Source: Desulfatiglans anilini DSM 4660
GTDB taxonomy: Bacteria; Desulfobacterota; DSM-4660; Desulfatiglandales; Desulfatiglandaceae
NCBI RefSeq assembly: GCF_000422285.1
Contig: NZ_AULM01000003.1
Span: forward strand, 186,001-250,000
DNA length: 64,000 nt
Reading direction: 5' to 3'
Shown here: positions 27,544 through 34,829 of the stretch, piece after piece
Layout: each line of letters opens with the position of its first letter
Position numbering within the stretch: position 1 is the first letter of the stretch
Notes under the pieces: model-generated
Seen by the model: the letters and a program-made list of their open reading frames with translations, nothing else
Databases searched by the model: none
What the model was told of the DNA's origin: nothing
Made by a program: the position numbers and the translations under genes

Positions 27544-27834
27544 TAAAGGGTTTGCGCCCGTTTCACATCTTCCAAAGCACCTCTCCGCACCATCGATTCT
27601 CCCCATCTTCCAGCCTTTCTTTCTCTGTTTGGCCCCTGATTCTCTGTTTTCTCCGGACCAAGTCCGAAGCTCGTCCGGAAAGCTACATCCTTGATTGATA
27701 TGGGTTTGCGGCTGATTGCCATTTTGGGCGGTTGTCTTAGGTCATCGTTCGATGCCGCAACCGGACGTTTTTTTCGAAATCGCCCGCCTCGGCCATGAAA
27801 AGAAGCGCGGTCAACTCCGGCTTCCTGCCCCCTA
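27544..27834. other. Chromosome / mobile-element junction region
   Basis: About 290 bases with no convincing gene, between the tmRNA terminator and the first element gene. The left attachment site of the integrated phage should be here or in the tmRNA 3' end. It cannot be pinned down because the right junction lies outside the window. Confidence 0.45.
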
Positions 27835-27864
27835 AAGAAGAAAAGCCGACGCTGATGGTCGGCT
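27835..27864 (-). terminator. Terminator of the serine-recombinase operon
   Basis: Reading the minus strand, AGCCGAC (27864-27858) and GTCGGCT (27850-27844) pair around a seven-base loop and are followed by TTTCTTCTTT. It lies 27 bases after the stop of the last operon gene. Confidence 0.85.
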
Positions 27865-27890
27865 CTCTGGGGCGGTCTCCGGTCCGGTCG

Positions 27891-28313
27891 TCAGTCGGTG
27901 GCAAAGCCGAACTGGCGGCGCTGCTCGGCCCAGTCCTCCGGGAAGGTCTGGGTCAGTTTGGCCAGCGAGAGCCCGTTGGGTTCCTCGCCGTTGATCAGGG
28001 CTTCGACGATGTCGGGGGCCAGGGTCGTCAGCGTGAGAATGCGGGCCACATACGAGCCATCGACGTCGAGGGTACGGGCAAGCTCGCTGATGGACCTGAT
28101 CTGGCCGGATTCGAGGATGTAGGCCCAGGAAAAGGCCCTGCCCAGCGCCTGGAGGACGGCGGACTGCACCGGTTCCTGCGCTCCGGTGATTTCTCCATCC
28201 AGGGCCTGGGGAGCGATGACCGTCTTGCGGCCGCGCATGCGCCGGATCAGCATCGGGATGTGGATCTGCAGGTTGCCGTTGTCGGCAACGGTAATGGTCG
28301 GCTTCATTTTCAT
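27891..28313 (-). CDS. ParB/KorB-like helix-turn-helix protein of the recombinase operon
   Basis: 140 residues. The central part (about 75-110: SISELARTLDVDGSYVARIL) is a KorB/ParB-type helix-turn-helix with the typical S-x-x-ELA...Y/V start. No ParB nuclease box is visible. ATGA overlap with the recombinase, so it is co-translated. Small proteins of this type accompany large serine recombinases in proteobacterial prophages. The likely role is DNA binding, perhaps controlling recombination direction (inference). Confidence 0.75.
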   Translation of the reverse strand: MKMKPTITVADNGNLQIHIPMLIRRMRGRKTVIAPQALDGEITGAQEPVQSAVLQALGRAFSWAYILESGQIRSISELARTLDVDGSYVARILTLTTLAPDIVEALINGEEPNGLSLAKLTQTFPEDWAEQRRQFGFATD

Positions 28314-29896
28314 CGGCTTGTCCTCCGTTCAGTGACTTCGCATGCCAGACCGGCCAGCTCGGCGATGAGCGTTGTCAGTCCGTTGGTGCGCAGCTCCATG
28401 TCGATTCCGGTCTCGCGGATCTCGACCTTATCCACCAGGAGGCGGATGAGGCGATTCCGCTCCACCGGAAAAAGGTCTTCCCAGAAGCCCTCCACATTCT
28501 GGAAGGCCTCCGACACATCCTGTTCCGTGATGCTGTTCCCCTGGTAGGCTCTGCATCGCTCGCTCACATGTGTCAGTTGTTTCGAGAGCTCGACCGCGTG
28601 GCGGTTGACGGTCGTCAGCATCTCGGCCTTGCCCGGCTGATCGTTGCCGGGCCTCATCAGTTCAAGTGCCTGCTCTCGCGCCTGCGACAGCTCAATCTCG
28701 AGCTGGGCTTTCTGCTTGAACAGACGCTCCCTCTCTGCCTGCTCGATGTCCCGGGCGGCGAAGTAGGTCTTGGCCACCAGCGTCGGTGTGCGGAACACCG
28801 CGCTCAACTGCTCGACTACGGCCTGCTCGATGTCCCCGGCGGGAATACGTTTGAGCGGGCACCGGCTCACGGTCCGCTTGCTGTCCTTCTGGCAGATGTA
28901 ATAGGTGTAGTGGCGGCCGTTCTTGCGGGCGTAGGTCGGTCCCATCGAGCATCCGCAGTGGCCGCAGCGGATGACGCCTTTCAGCGGGGCGACCATTTTG
29001 GTTCTGGCCATGGATACCTTGACCGGTTTGTTGTCCTCCAGGATGGCTTGCACCTTGTCCCAGGTCGCCCGGTCGATGATCCCCTCGTGCTCGCCGGGGT
29101 AACTGCGGTCCTTGTGGGCGATCTCGCCGATATAGATCCGGTTGTTGAGCAGCCGGTAGATATGGGCGGTGTTCCATTCGGAGCCCTCACGGACTTTGCC
29201 TTTCTTGGTGGTCCAGGCCTTGGTGCGGTAACCCTGTTCGTTCAGCTCCTGGCCCAGTTTCTTGGCCGAGCCGATCTGGATAAAGCGGCGGAAGATGTAC
29301 TGCACCGTCTTGGCTTCATCAGGGTTGACCAGCAGCTTCTTGTTCTCCCGGTCGACGTCGTATCCGAGGATGGGCACGCCGCCGCAGTATTTCCCCCGGC
29401 GCTTGGCAGCCGCCACCTTGTCTCGGATACGCTCGGCGATGACCTCCCGCTCGTACTGGGCGAAGGTGATCAGGATGCCGAGAAACATTCGGCCGGTGGG
29501 GTCGGTGGTGCTGAAGTGCTGGGTAACCGAGACGAAGCTGACGCCCTTTTCGTTGAAGAGGTCGATCATCTTCATGAAGTCCAGCAGCGAGCGGGACAGT
29601 CGGTCGACCTTGTAGACCACGATCACATCAATCTTCCCGGCGTCGATGTCCGCCAGCAGTCGGCGCAGCCCCGGGCGCTCCATGTTCCCACCCGAGAAAC
29701 CACCATCGTCGTAGCGATCCGGCAGGGCCGTCCAGCCCCGCATCCGTTGGCTCTCGATATAGTGTTCCGCCGACTCCCGTTGGGCATCCAACGAGTTGAA
29801 CTCCTGTTCGAGCCCTTCCTCGTGGCTCTTGCGGGTGTAGATGGCACAGCGCAGGGTCTTGTTCTTGCCCGGCGCGACATTGCTGTTATCAAGCAT
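28310..29896 (-). CDS. Large serine recombinase (integrase)
   Basis: 528 residues from ATG 29896, chosen for AGGGAGG five bases upstream. Resolvase catalytic domain (about 15-160): nucleophile Ser in AIYTRKSHEEG, then VVYKVDRLSRSLLDF and YEREVIAERIRDK. A recombinase domain follows, then a zinc ribbon with CGHCGC and a second Cys pair, a coiled coil, and a C-terminal DNA-binding region. It catalyses site-specific integration/excision of the element. Its gene lies next to ssrA at the element's left end, where an integrase is expected. Confidence 0.95.
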   Translation of the reverse strand: MLDNSNVAPGKNKTLRCAIYTRKSHEEGLEQEFNSLDAQRESAEHYIESQRMRGWTALPDRYDDGGFSGGNMERPGLRRLLADIDAGKIDVIVVYKVDRLSRSLLDFMKMIDLFNEKGVSFVSVTQHFSTTDPTGRMFLGILITFAQYEREVIAERIRDKVAAAKRRGKYCGGVPILGYDVDRENKKLLVNPDEAKTVQYIFRRFIQIGSAKKLGQELNEQGYRTKAWTTKKGKVREGSEWNTAHIYRLLNNRIYIGEIAHKDRSYPGEHEGIIDRATWDKVQAILEDNKPVKVSMARTKMVAPLKGVIRCGHCGCSMGPTYARKNGRHYTYYICQKDSKRTVSRCPLKRIPAGDIEQAVVEQLSAVFRTPTLVAKTYFAARDIEQAERERLFKQKAQLEIELSQAREQALELMRPGNDQPGKAEMLTTVNRHAVELSKQLTHVSERCRAYQGNSITEQDVSEAFQNVEGFWEDLFPVERNRLIRLLVDKVEIRETGIDMELRTNGLTTLIAELAGLACEVTERRTSR

Positions 29897-30413
29897 CCGA
29901 ACCTCCCTCGGCTTTTCTGCCATAAACCTTCTTCAGCCCGAAAAAGACCTTGCCGTTCCAGCGCGTTCCGGTGATCTCCCTGGCCACCGCGCTGAGCGAC
30001 CGGAAGGTGCGGCCTTCGAATTCATAGCCATCGGCAAGGACGGTCACTTCATATCGTCGGTCGTTCCAGACCCGCACCAGTCTGGTTCCGGGCAGGATCG
30101 CCTCGTTCGATTTCCGTTCTTCTGGGATGCGTCGATTGACAGTGGCTACCGGGTCCTCCTTGGCGGCCTGCTGGAGATGGACCTTGGCCTGGTCGGACAG
30201 CCCGCCGTAGAAAAGCTCCTGGATGCGATAGGCCAGCCTCTTGATGAGGAATTGCTTCTTGTACTGGGGCGGCTCTTCGCCGTAGAGGTCGAGCCATTTT
30301 TCCCGGAGCTGCTCCAGGGACATGGATTGCAGCAGGGCCATCTGCCGAAGGACCGAGTTTCGGGTTCGGTCCTGGTTCTTGCCGCCGGTGGCGGCGTTCT
30401 GTAACTCATTCAT
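29889..30413 (-). CDS. DUF2924 family protein
   Basis: 174 residues from ATG 30413 with AAGGAG six bases upstream. Matches DUF2924: QYKKQFLIKRLAYRIQEL, LPGTRLVRVWNDRRYEVTV, and the C-terminal FRSLSAVAREITGTRWNG (a small DNA-binding-like module also found in Mu-type phages). Almost always found before serine recombinases in proteobacterial phages; role unknown, probably a recombination cofactor. Overlaps the recombinase start by 8 bases. Confidence 0.88.
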   Translation of the reverse strand: MNELQNAATGGKNQDRTRNSVLRQMALLQSMSLEQLREKWLDLYGEEPPQYKKQFLIKRLAYRIQELFYGGLSDQAKVHLQQAAKEDPVATVNRRIPEERKSNEAILPGTRLVRVWNDRRYEVTVLADGYEFEGRTFRSLSAVAREITGTRWNGKVFFGLKKVYGRKAEGGSDA

Positions 30414-30447
30414 TTTCAACTCCTTAGTTTGGTTTCCGGACGAGTTG

Positions 30448-30690
30448 TCATGAATGAATGCTCTGTTCCGGCAATGAATCAAGTCCTTCTCCGAGCACAG
30501 GGGAAGAATCTTTGAAAACATCTAACTCATTGCCCACACATGCTTTTTTGGCCTTTCGGCGCAGGACCGCCGTGGCCAGAATCGAGGCGGCTGACTGGAG
30601 CCTCGCCTCACCCGACAGGCGGCCGGGTTTGCCGTTTTCGCCAAGGTCATCCAACCCCGGTACATCATTCATTTCCTGTACATCCAACAT
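30448..30690 (-). CDS. Small protein, first gene of the recombinase operon, 80 aa
   Basis: ATG 30690 with a strong GGAGG six bases upstream. Acidic N-terminus (MLDVQEMNDVPGLDDLG), then a helical stretch with AASILATAVLRRKAKKA. No family recognised. It lies 34 bases before the DUF2924 gene and downstream of the minus-strand copy of the phage promoter motif, so it is probably the leader gene of this operon. Confidence 0.65.
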   Translation of the reverse strand: MLDVQEMNDVPGLDDLGENGKPGRLSGEARLQSAASILATAVLRRKAKKACVGNELDVFKDSSPVLGEGLDSLPEQSIHS

Positions 30691-30842
30691 CGAACACCTC
30701 CGGTGGGACCGGGGGACTGGATGGTGTGGATGCCAGAAAACGGTGGCGGTCGGGATGCGCGTTCGATGGCACCCACAACCACCTCAGCTCCGCCTCTGGT
30801 CGGTTATCTGGTTACATCCGGCTTGAACCGGACTTGCGTTCG

Positions 30843-30874
30843 TTACCTACCGGAGGGATGTGCAAGATGACGGA
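30843..30874 (-). promoter_or_regulatory. Phage bipartite promoter motif, copy 6 (minus strand)
   Basis: Reading the minus strand: TCCGTC (30874-30869), 17 bases, GGTAGGTAA (30851-30843). One mismatch in each half from the five plus-strand copies, same spacer. An inverted repeat (TCCGG / CCGGA, 30832-30817) follows downstream, as at the other copies. Positioned to drive the recombinase operon. Confidence 0.7.
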
Positions 30875-30901
30875 ATCAGACGAGAAGTCCTGTTTTTTTG
30901 A

Positions 30902-30930
30902 TTGACCTGATGTTCATCAGGTCGTATATT
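30902..30930 (+). promoter_or_regulatory. Promoter with embedded palindromic operator for the LexA-like/QueC-like cassette
   Basis: TTGACC (30902-30907), 17 bases, TATATT (30925-30930): a canonical sigma-70-type promoter. A perfect 18-base palindrome, ACCTGATG-TT-CATCAGGT (30905-30922), overlaps the -35 box and fills most of the spacer. This is the classic position for a repressor site, and the first gene of the cassette encodes a LexA-type DNA-binding domain, so autorepression is likely. Confidence 0.82.
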
Positions 30931-30986
30931 TTGTGGTCATAAATTGGGCTTAATCCGCTCAGTGGCTACGACACGGAGCAATCGCC

Positions 30987-31220
30987 ATGGGAAAGAAAAA
31001 GGTATCGGAAATAACCGACCCACAAGCAAACACGCTGAGGGTCATTTGCCAAATCATCGATGAAAAGGGGTTGCCGCCAACGGTGAAAGAATTGTCGGAA
31101 GTCCTTGGTATCAGCCACGCGAGCGCCCACGAGCAGATCGCTCAACTGGTACGGAAAGGCTATCTGAAGAAAGAAGCTCGTAAGGCCCGAAGCATCGTCG
31201 TCATCAGGAGGCCCGAATAA
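30987..31220 (+). CDS. Stand-alone LexA-type DNA-binding domain protein
   Basis: 77 residues. Closely follows the LexA N-terminal winged helix: DPQANTLRVICQIIDEKG, LPPTVKELSEVLGISHASAH and LVRKGYLKKE. The autoproteolytic S24 peptidase half is absent, so this repressor cannot be cleaved via RecA in the usual way. ATG 30987 lies about 50 bases downstream of the predicted transcription start, with CACGGAG upstream. Probable autoregulator of the cassette, binding the palindrome in its own promoter (inference). Confidence 0.85.
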   Translation: MGKKKVSEITDPQANTLRVICQIIDEKGLPPTVKELSEVLGISHASAHEQIAQLVRKGYLKKEARKARSIVVIRRPE

Positions 31221-31253
31221 CGATGCTGGGTCGCGAAAAATAAGGAGATCGAC

Positions 31254-32042
31254 ATGGGGCACGTCAGACTTGGAAGCCTTCCGAGGTCGAGGGCATGGAA
31301 AGAGGTGGTCGGCCTGATCACGGCCGGTGCCGACGTGTCCCAAATCGCAAACGCAACAATCCGGGCAGCCGATAAAGCATTCACCTTCGTGCTCAACGAT
31401 GAGGGGTTCACCGAGGCGGTCTGGTTGATGACGCAGCTCGCCATTGCCGCAAAAAAGGAGAACCTCGGCGAGCATCTCCAATCCCTCGGCGTCAACCTGC
31501 CGCAGGATACATCCCTTCCCGATCTTGCCGCCGCAGTCTCCGAGGCCCTGGATAACAAATTGGAGTCCAACGGTGGCCGATCCGACCTCGGTGAAATGTC
31601 TCAGCGTGCATTGGTCGGAGCCCTGGTAGAGCACATCTCACCGAAACTGCCGTCTCTCTTCGCCCCCGGGCCAGATGATGTTCGGGCCGCACTGGCAGCG
31701 CTCGGGAAAAAGCGGGAGTTCGGAGAGCTGTCGCGGACTTTCTTCGCCAAGCTGACCAACGAGAGCATGAACTACTTCCTCTCAAAAACGCTGGCTACCC
31801 ATCTGGGTGAGGGCCAGCGCTTTGCCACCATGAATGAAATGGGACAATTCGAGAAGGCTCTGAACACGCACTGTAAAGAGGCGTCCCTGATCGTCGAGCA
31901 GTTTTCAGCAGATTGGTTTTCGAAGCACAGGTACGAAGAAGGTGGTGACATCTCCAGGGAGTCTTCCAATGGCTTCGCCTCTTACGCGCTGAAAAAGATG
32001 AAGGACGAGCTAAAAGAAGGAGCGCGAGCCGATGCAAGATAA
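31254..32042 (+). CDS. Unknown protein of the QueC-like cassette, 262 aa
   Basis: ATG 31254 with AAGGAG six bases upstream. Begins MGHVRLGSLPRSRAWKEVV, so after Met removal the N-terminus is glycine. The rest is mostly helical: QLAIAAKKENLGEHLQSLG, DDVRAALAALGKK, an aromatic cluster in ESMNYFLSKTLATHLG, and a lysine-rich C-terminus. No catalytic motif or membrane span is visible. It overlaps the QueC-like gene by 11 bases, implying a stoichiometric partner. By size and position it recalls QatB in Qat defence systems, but I cannot establish homology. It may be the substrate of the QueC-like enzyme (inference). Confidence 0.8.
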   Translation: MGHVRLGSLPRSRAWKEVVGLITAGADVSQIANATIRAADKAFTFVLNDEGFTEAVWLMTQLAIAAKKENLGEHLQSLGVNLPQDTSLPDLAAAVSEALDNKLESNGGRSDLGEMSQRALVGALVEHISPKLPSLFAPGPDDVRAALAALGKKREFGELSRTFFAKLTNESMNYFLSKTLATHLGEGQRFATMNEMGQFEKALNTHCKEASLIVEQFSADWFSKHRYEEGGDISRESSNGFASYALKKMKDELKEGARADAR

Positions 32043-34134
32043 ACGATATATCATCTGTGGGAACGCACCGACTGATGGGATTGAAGAAAATCCTGACCGT
32101 GATCTGCGCCTGCGTCTTTGGGGTAAGGATGGGCCGGACAAGATCACCCTACGCATTGAAGACATCCACAAAAAGATGAGCAAGGACGTGCCTGATTCTT
32201 TCCAGGATCTGCTCGAAATCGCCACCTACGTTTACAGTGCCGATCAGGCCATCCCACGAGGGGCCGACGACGTCGATTCTTTTGGCCATGGCTGGCGCAG
32301 GGATCTGCACTTCATCATCCCGGTGCGGAAGCCAGATTTTTGGAACGGAGACGATATCCACCAGGCGCTGCGCTCCACGCTTGGTTTCTTGTCTGATGAC
32401 AACTATCACTTCGAGTTCGTCAAACTGAAAGAGGCTCAGGCATTCCAGGGATATCTGAAATTTGATGATGACGGACGGCTCTTCGGCTATCCGGAACAGG
32501 TAGTGATGTTTTCAGGTGGGCTGGACTCGCTGGCGGGAGCCATCGATGAAGTTCTGAATGAAAAACACAAGGTCGTCCTTGTTACCCACAAGTCGACACC
32601 GAAGCTCAACACGCGCCACCGGCGACTGGAAAAGATGATTGCCGACAAGGCTGGGGAAAACGCCCCGCTACACATCGGCGTCCGGGTCAACAAGAACAAG
32701 GGGCTGAACTACGAGTACACCCAGCGCAGCCGATCCTTCCTCTATGTGTCTATCGGGGCGACCATCGCAAAAATGCTCAATCTGAAAAGCGTCCGTTTTT
32801 ACGAAAACGGGGTCATCAGTTTGAATCTGCCGGTCTGCGCTCAGGTAGTCGGAGGCCGGGCAACACGCACCACCCACCCCAGGGTGATCCGAGGCTTTCA
32901 GGAAATCATCAGCCTGGTGGCTGGCGAACCGTTCACGATTGAGAATCCCTACATCTGGAAAACCAAGGCCGGTGTTATCGAGGTGATCACCAAGGCCGGA
33001 TGCCAGGACATGATCGCGGCATCGACCACCTGCACCCATACCTGGGAGATGACCAATCACCATACGCATTGCGGAACGTGTTCGCAGTGCATCGACAGGC
33101 GTTTTGCCATGATTGCGGCAAAAGCGGATCAGCATGACCCCGTGGAAGCCTATAAGGCCGATATCTTCACCCAAAGCAGAAGCAAGGACGAGGACAAGAT
33201 CATGGCTGCCGCGTACCTGGAGCGAGCCAACCAGGTCCGTGATCAGGATGACATCACCCAGTTTATCGCTCGATTCAGCGAGGTCAGTCGGGTCTTCCGC
33301 TACTTGAATGGGAACCCCGGAAGCGTGGCCCAGAAGGTCTATGACCTTTACAAACGCCACGCCAAGGAGGTCTGCGAAGCGATGGACACCATGGTCGCCC
33401 GCAACATCACGGCCATCCGTCAGCGCACCTTGCCGGGAGACTGCTTGCTTCGGACGGTCTATGAATCGGGATCGGTGATCTCTGTCCCAGCTATTCCGGT
33501 CGAGCAGAAGCAGCCGGACAACTACTTCAGGAAGCGCGGGGGTGTCTGGGCCGCACGCTTTAACGGCAATGCCGAGGTGCTCGTGACGGGTGTCGACAAA
33601 GGAGCCGAGTACATCAACTTCCTTCTGGCGAGGCCCAACAAGGAAACCTCGGTCTACGAGATCGTCTGCGGGTTCGCCATCAATACCTGCAACACGTTTC
33701 TGAACTCTGATGAAACCGAAGACGGTTTTCAGGTCACCCAGGGGGTTCCGTTGGGCGATACCGGCTTCGTCGCCGACCGCAAGGCTATCGAGCAGTACCG
33801 GGAGGCGGCTCACGATCTTCTTCGAGAAATTGAAGACGCACGAGCAGAAAACAACGATGCCGAGATTCAGCGGCTTGAAGAAGAAATGGCAAAGGTGACC
33901 ACAGCGATCAACGAGGCTGTTGGCTTGGGTGGCAAACTCCGGAAATCCAACGACAAGCGAAAGAACGTCCGTGACGCCTTCCGGAACGCCGTAAACCGGG
34001 CCATCAAGTATCTTGAGAAGTACGACAAGCCGCTGGCTGCCCACCTGAAGGAATCCATCAAGTGCGGCAACGAACCGGTCTACCGGACCGAAGAGGAGAT
34101 CGTTTGGGAGGTCCGTCCGATAGTCAACGAATGA
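32032..34134 (+). CDS. QueC-like PP-loop protein with large C-terminal extension (candidate defence enzyme)
   Basis: 700 residues, about three times the length of QueC. An N-terminal ~155-residue region is followed by a PP-loop ATPase: SGGLDS at 161-166, then VLVTHKSTPKLN. A QueC-style zinc site (about 333-352) carries Cys in TTCTHTWE and HCGTCSQC. The C-terminal part has a segment reading GGVWAARFNG and KGAEYINFLL (about 500-535), a domain type I associate with bacterial signalling/regulatory proteins, then a coiled coil (about 585-640). QueC makes preQ0 using ATP and ammonia; QueC-like proteins also occur in Qat and type IV CBASS defence. No other queuosine genes are nearby, so a defence or modification role is more likely than preQ0 supply. 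Confidence 0.8.
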   Translation: MQDKRYIICGNAPTDGIEENPDRDLRLRLWGKDGPDKITLRIEDIHKKMSKDVPDSFQDLLEIATYVYSADQAIPRGADDVDSFGHGWRRDLHFIIPVRKPDFWNGDDIHQALRSTLGFLSDDNYHFEFVKLKEAQAFQGYLKFDDDGRLFGYPEQVVMFSGGLDSLAGAIDEVLNEKHKVVLVTHKSTPKLNTRHRRLEKMIADKAGENAPLHIGVRVNKNKGLNYEYTQRSRSFLYVSIGATIAKMLNLKSVRFYENGVISLNLPVCAQVVGGRATRTTHPRVIRGFQEIISLVAGEPFTIENPYIWKTKAGVIEVITKAGCQDMIAASTTCTHTWEMTNHHTHCGTCSQCIDRRFAMIAAKADQHDPVEAYKADIFTQSRSKDEDKIMAAAYLERANQVRDQDDITQFIARFSEVSRVFRYLNGNPGSVAQKVYDLYKRHAKEVCEAMDTMVARNITAIRQRTLPGDCLLRTVYESGSVISVPAIPVEQKQPDNYFRKRGGVWAARFNGNAEVLVTGVDKGAEYINFLLARPNKETSVYEIVCGFAINTCNTFLNSDETEDGFQVTQGVPLGDTGFVADRKAIEQYREAAHDLLREIEDARAENNDAEIQRLEEEMAKVTTAINEAVGLGGKLRKSNDKRKNVRDAFRNAVNRAIKYLEKYDKPLAAHLKESIKCGNEPVYRTEEEIVWEVRPIVNE

Positions 34135-34198
34135 CCCGGGACCACCCAGGAAGAAAAAACTAAAAAAAATTTCCGCTACGCCAAATGTAGCCATTGCG

Positions 34199-34247
34199 AC
34201 GCCGGATGTAGCGCCTTCCCCAATGAAGGCGCGATCCGGCGTTTTTT
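34199..34247 (+). terminator. Strong Rho-independent terminator of the QueC-like cassette
   Basis: ACGCCGGAT (34199-34207) pairs with ATCCGGCGT (34234-34242); an inner stem GCGCCTT / AAGGCGC stacks inside, and TTTTTT follows. It closes the cassette as an independent transcription unit and sits between it and the next phage gene. Confidence 0.93.
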
Positions 34248-34307
34248 ATTGGTCAGCACAGGGTTGGCCACCGGGCGTGCCAGAACTTCCGAACAAGGAG
34301 ACTGGCA

Positions 34308-34634
34308 GTGGCACAAGTCAACAAAGCACATCTCACCCCACCGAAGCGGCGACTCATCGAGTTGATGCAGGACATCAACTTCGGCCGCATCTCCAACATT
34401 CCGGTCCGCGACGGCGAGCCGGAACTCACCCCTGACACGGTCATCGAGCGCGAGATCAAGCTGGGCGGACAGAGCGGTCCCCGGCCCGAGCGCGACCAGG
34501 ATGACTTCATCCTCAAGCAAGAGGTCGTGGCGCTGCTGGAGCACCTCGCGCAGATGGGCAGCGGAAAAGTCTGCCTGCTCGAGATCAAGCACGGTCTCCC
34601 GTTCCTGATGCGCATCGAGGAACGGGCAGCCTGA
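34308..34634 (+). CDS. Phage protein of unknown function, 108 aa
   Basis: GTG 34308 (AAGGAGAC upstream). Hydrophilic, with the segments LMQDINFGRISNIPVRDGEP and KVCLLEIKHGLPFLMRIEE. No family recognised. It lies after the cassette terminator and before the sigma-like gene. The roughly 195 bases after it hold no convincing gene. Confidence 0.65.
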   Translation: MAQVNKAHLTPPKRRLIELMQDINFGRISNIPVRDGEPELTPDTVIEREIKLGGQSGPRPERDQDDFILKQEVVALLEHLAQMGSGKVCLLEIKHGLPFLMRIEERAA

Positions 34635-34805
34635 ACACGTAACGACCTGAACCCTTAGACACTGGACAACAAGCTGGACGCATGGCGGAGGCTGTTGTGG
34701 GTGTCGCCGAGCCGAATACGGCAATTGGCGGCGTACCTGCGACCCCTTCGCCCACGCGACAGCTTTGTCCTGTGATCTGGCCCGTGCCGACACCCACGCG
34801 GACCT

Positions 34806-34824
34806 CCTCCTCGCTCCGAGGAGG
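34806..34824 (+). promoter_or_regulatory. Hairpin masking the ribosome-binding site of the phage sigma gene
   Basis: CCTCCTCG (34806-34813) pairs perfectly with CGAGGAGG (34817-34824) around a three-base loop. The 3' arm contains the Shine-Dalgarno AGGAGG, five bases before the ATG at 34830. If formed, translation of the sigma-like protein would be blocked until the stem opens. Confidence 0.7.
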
Positions 34825-34829
34825 CCCCG

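Noticed and set aside
28568-29974. 468-codon plus-strand frame opposite the serine recombinase
   Set aside because: Antisense shadow; the recombinase motifs on the minus strand are unambiguous.
30905-30922. Palindrome read as a classical LexA (SOS) box
   Set aside because: It lacks CTGT-N8-ACAG or GAAC-N4-GTTC form. I keep it as an operator of unknown protein, most likely the adjacent stand-alone HTH.
32032-34134. Calling the 700-aa protein a true QueC (preQ0 synthase)
   Set aside because: Length, extra domains, genomic context and lack of queD/queE/queF argue against a housekeeping queuosine role.
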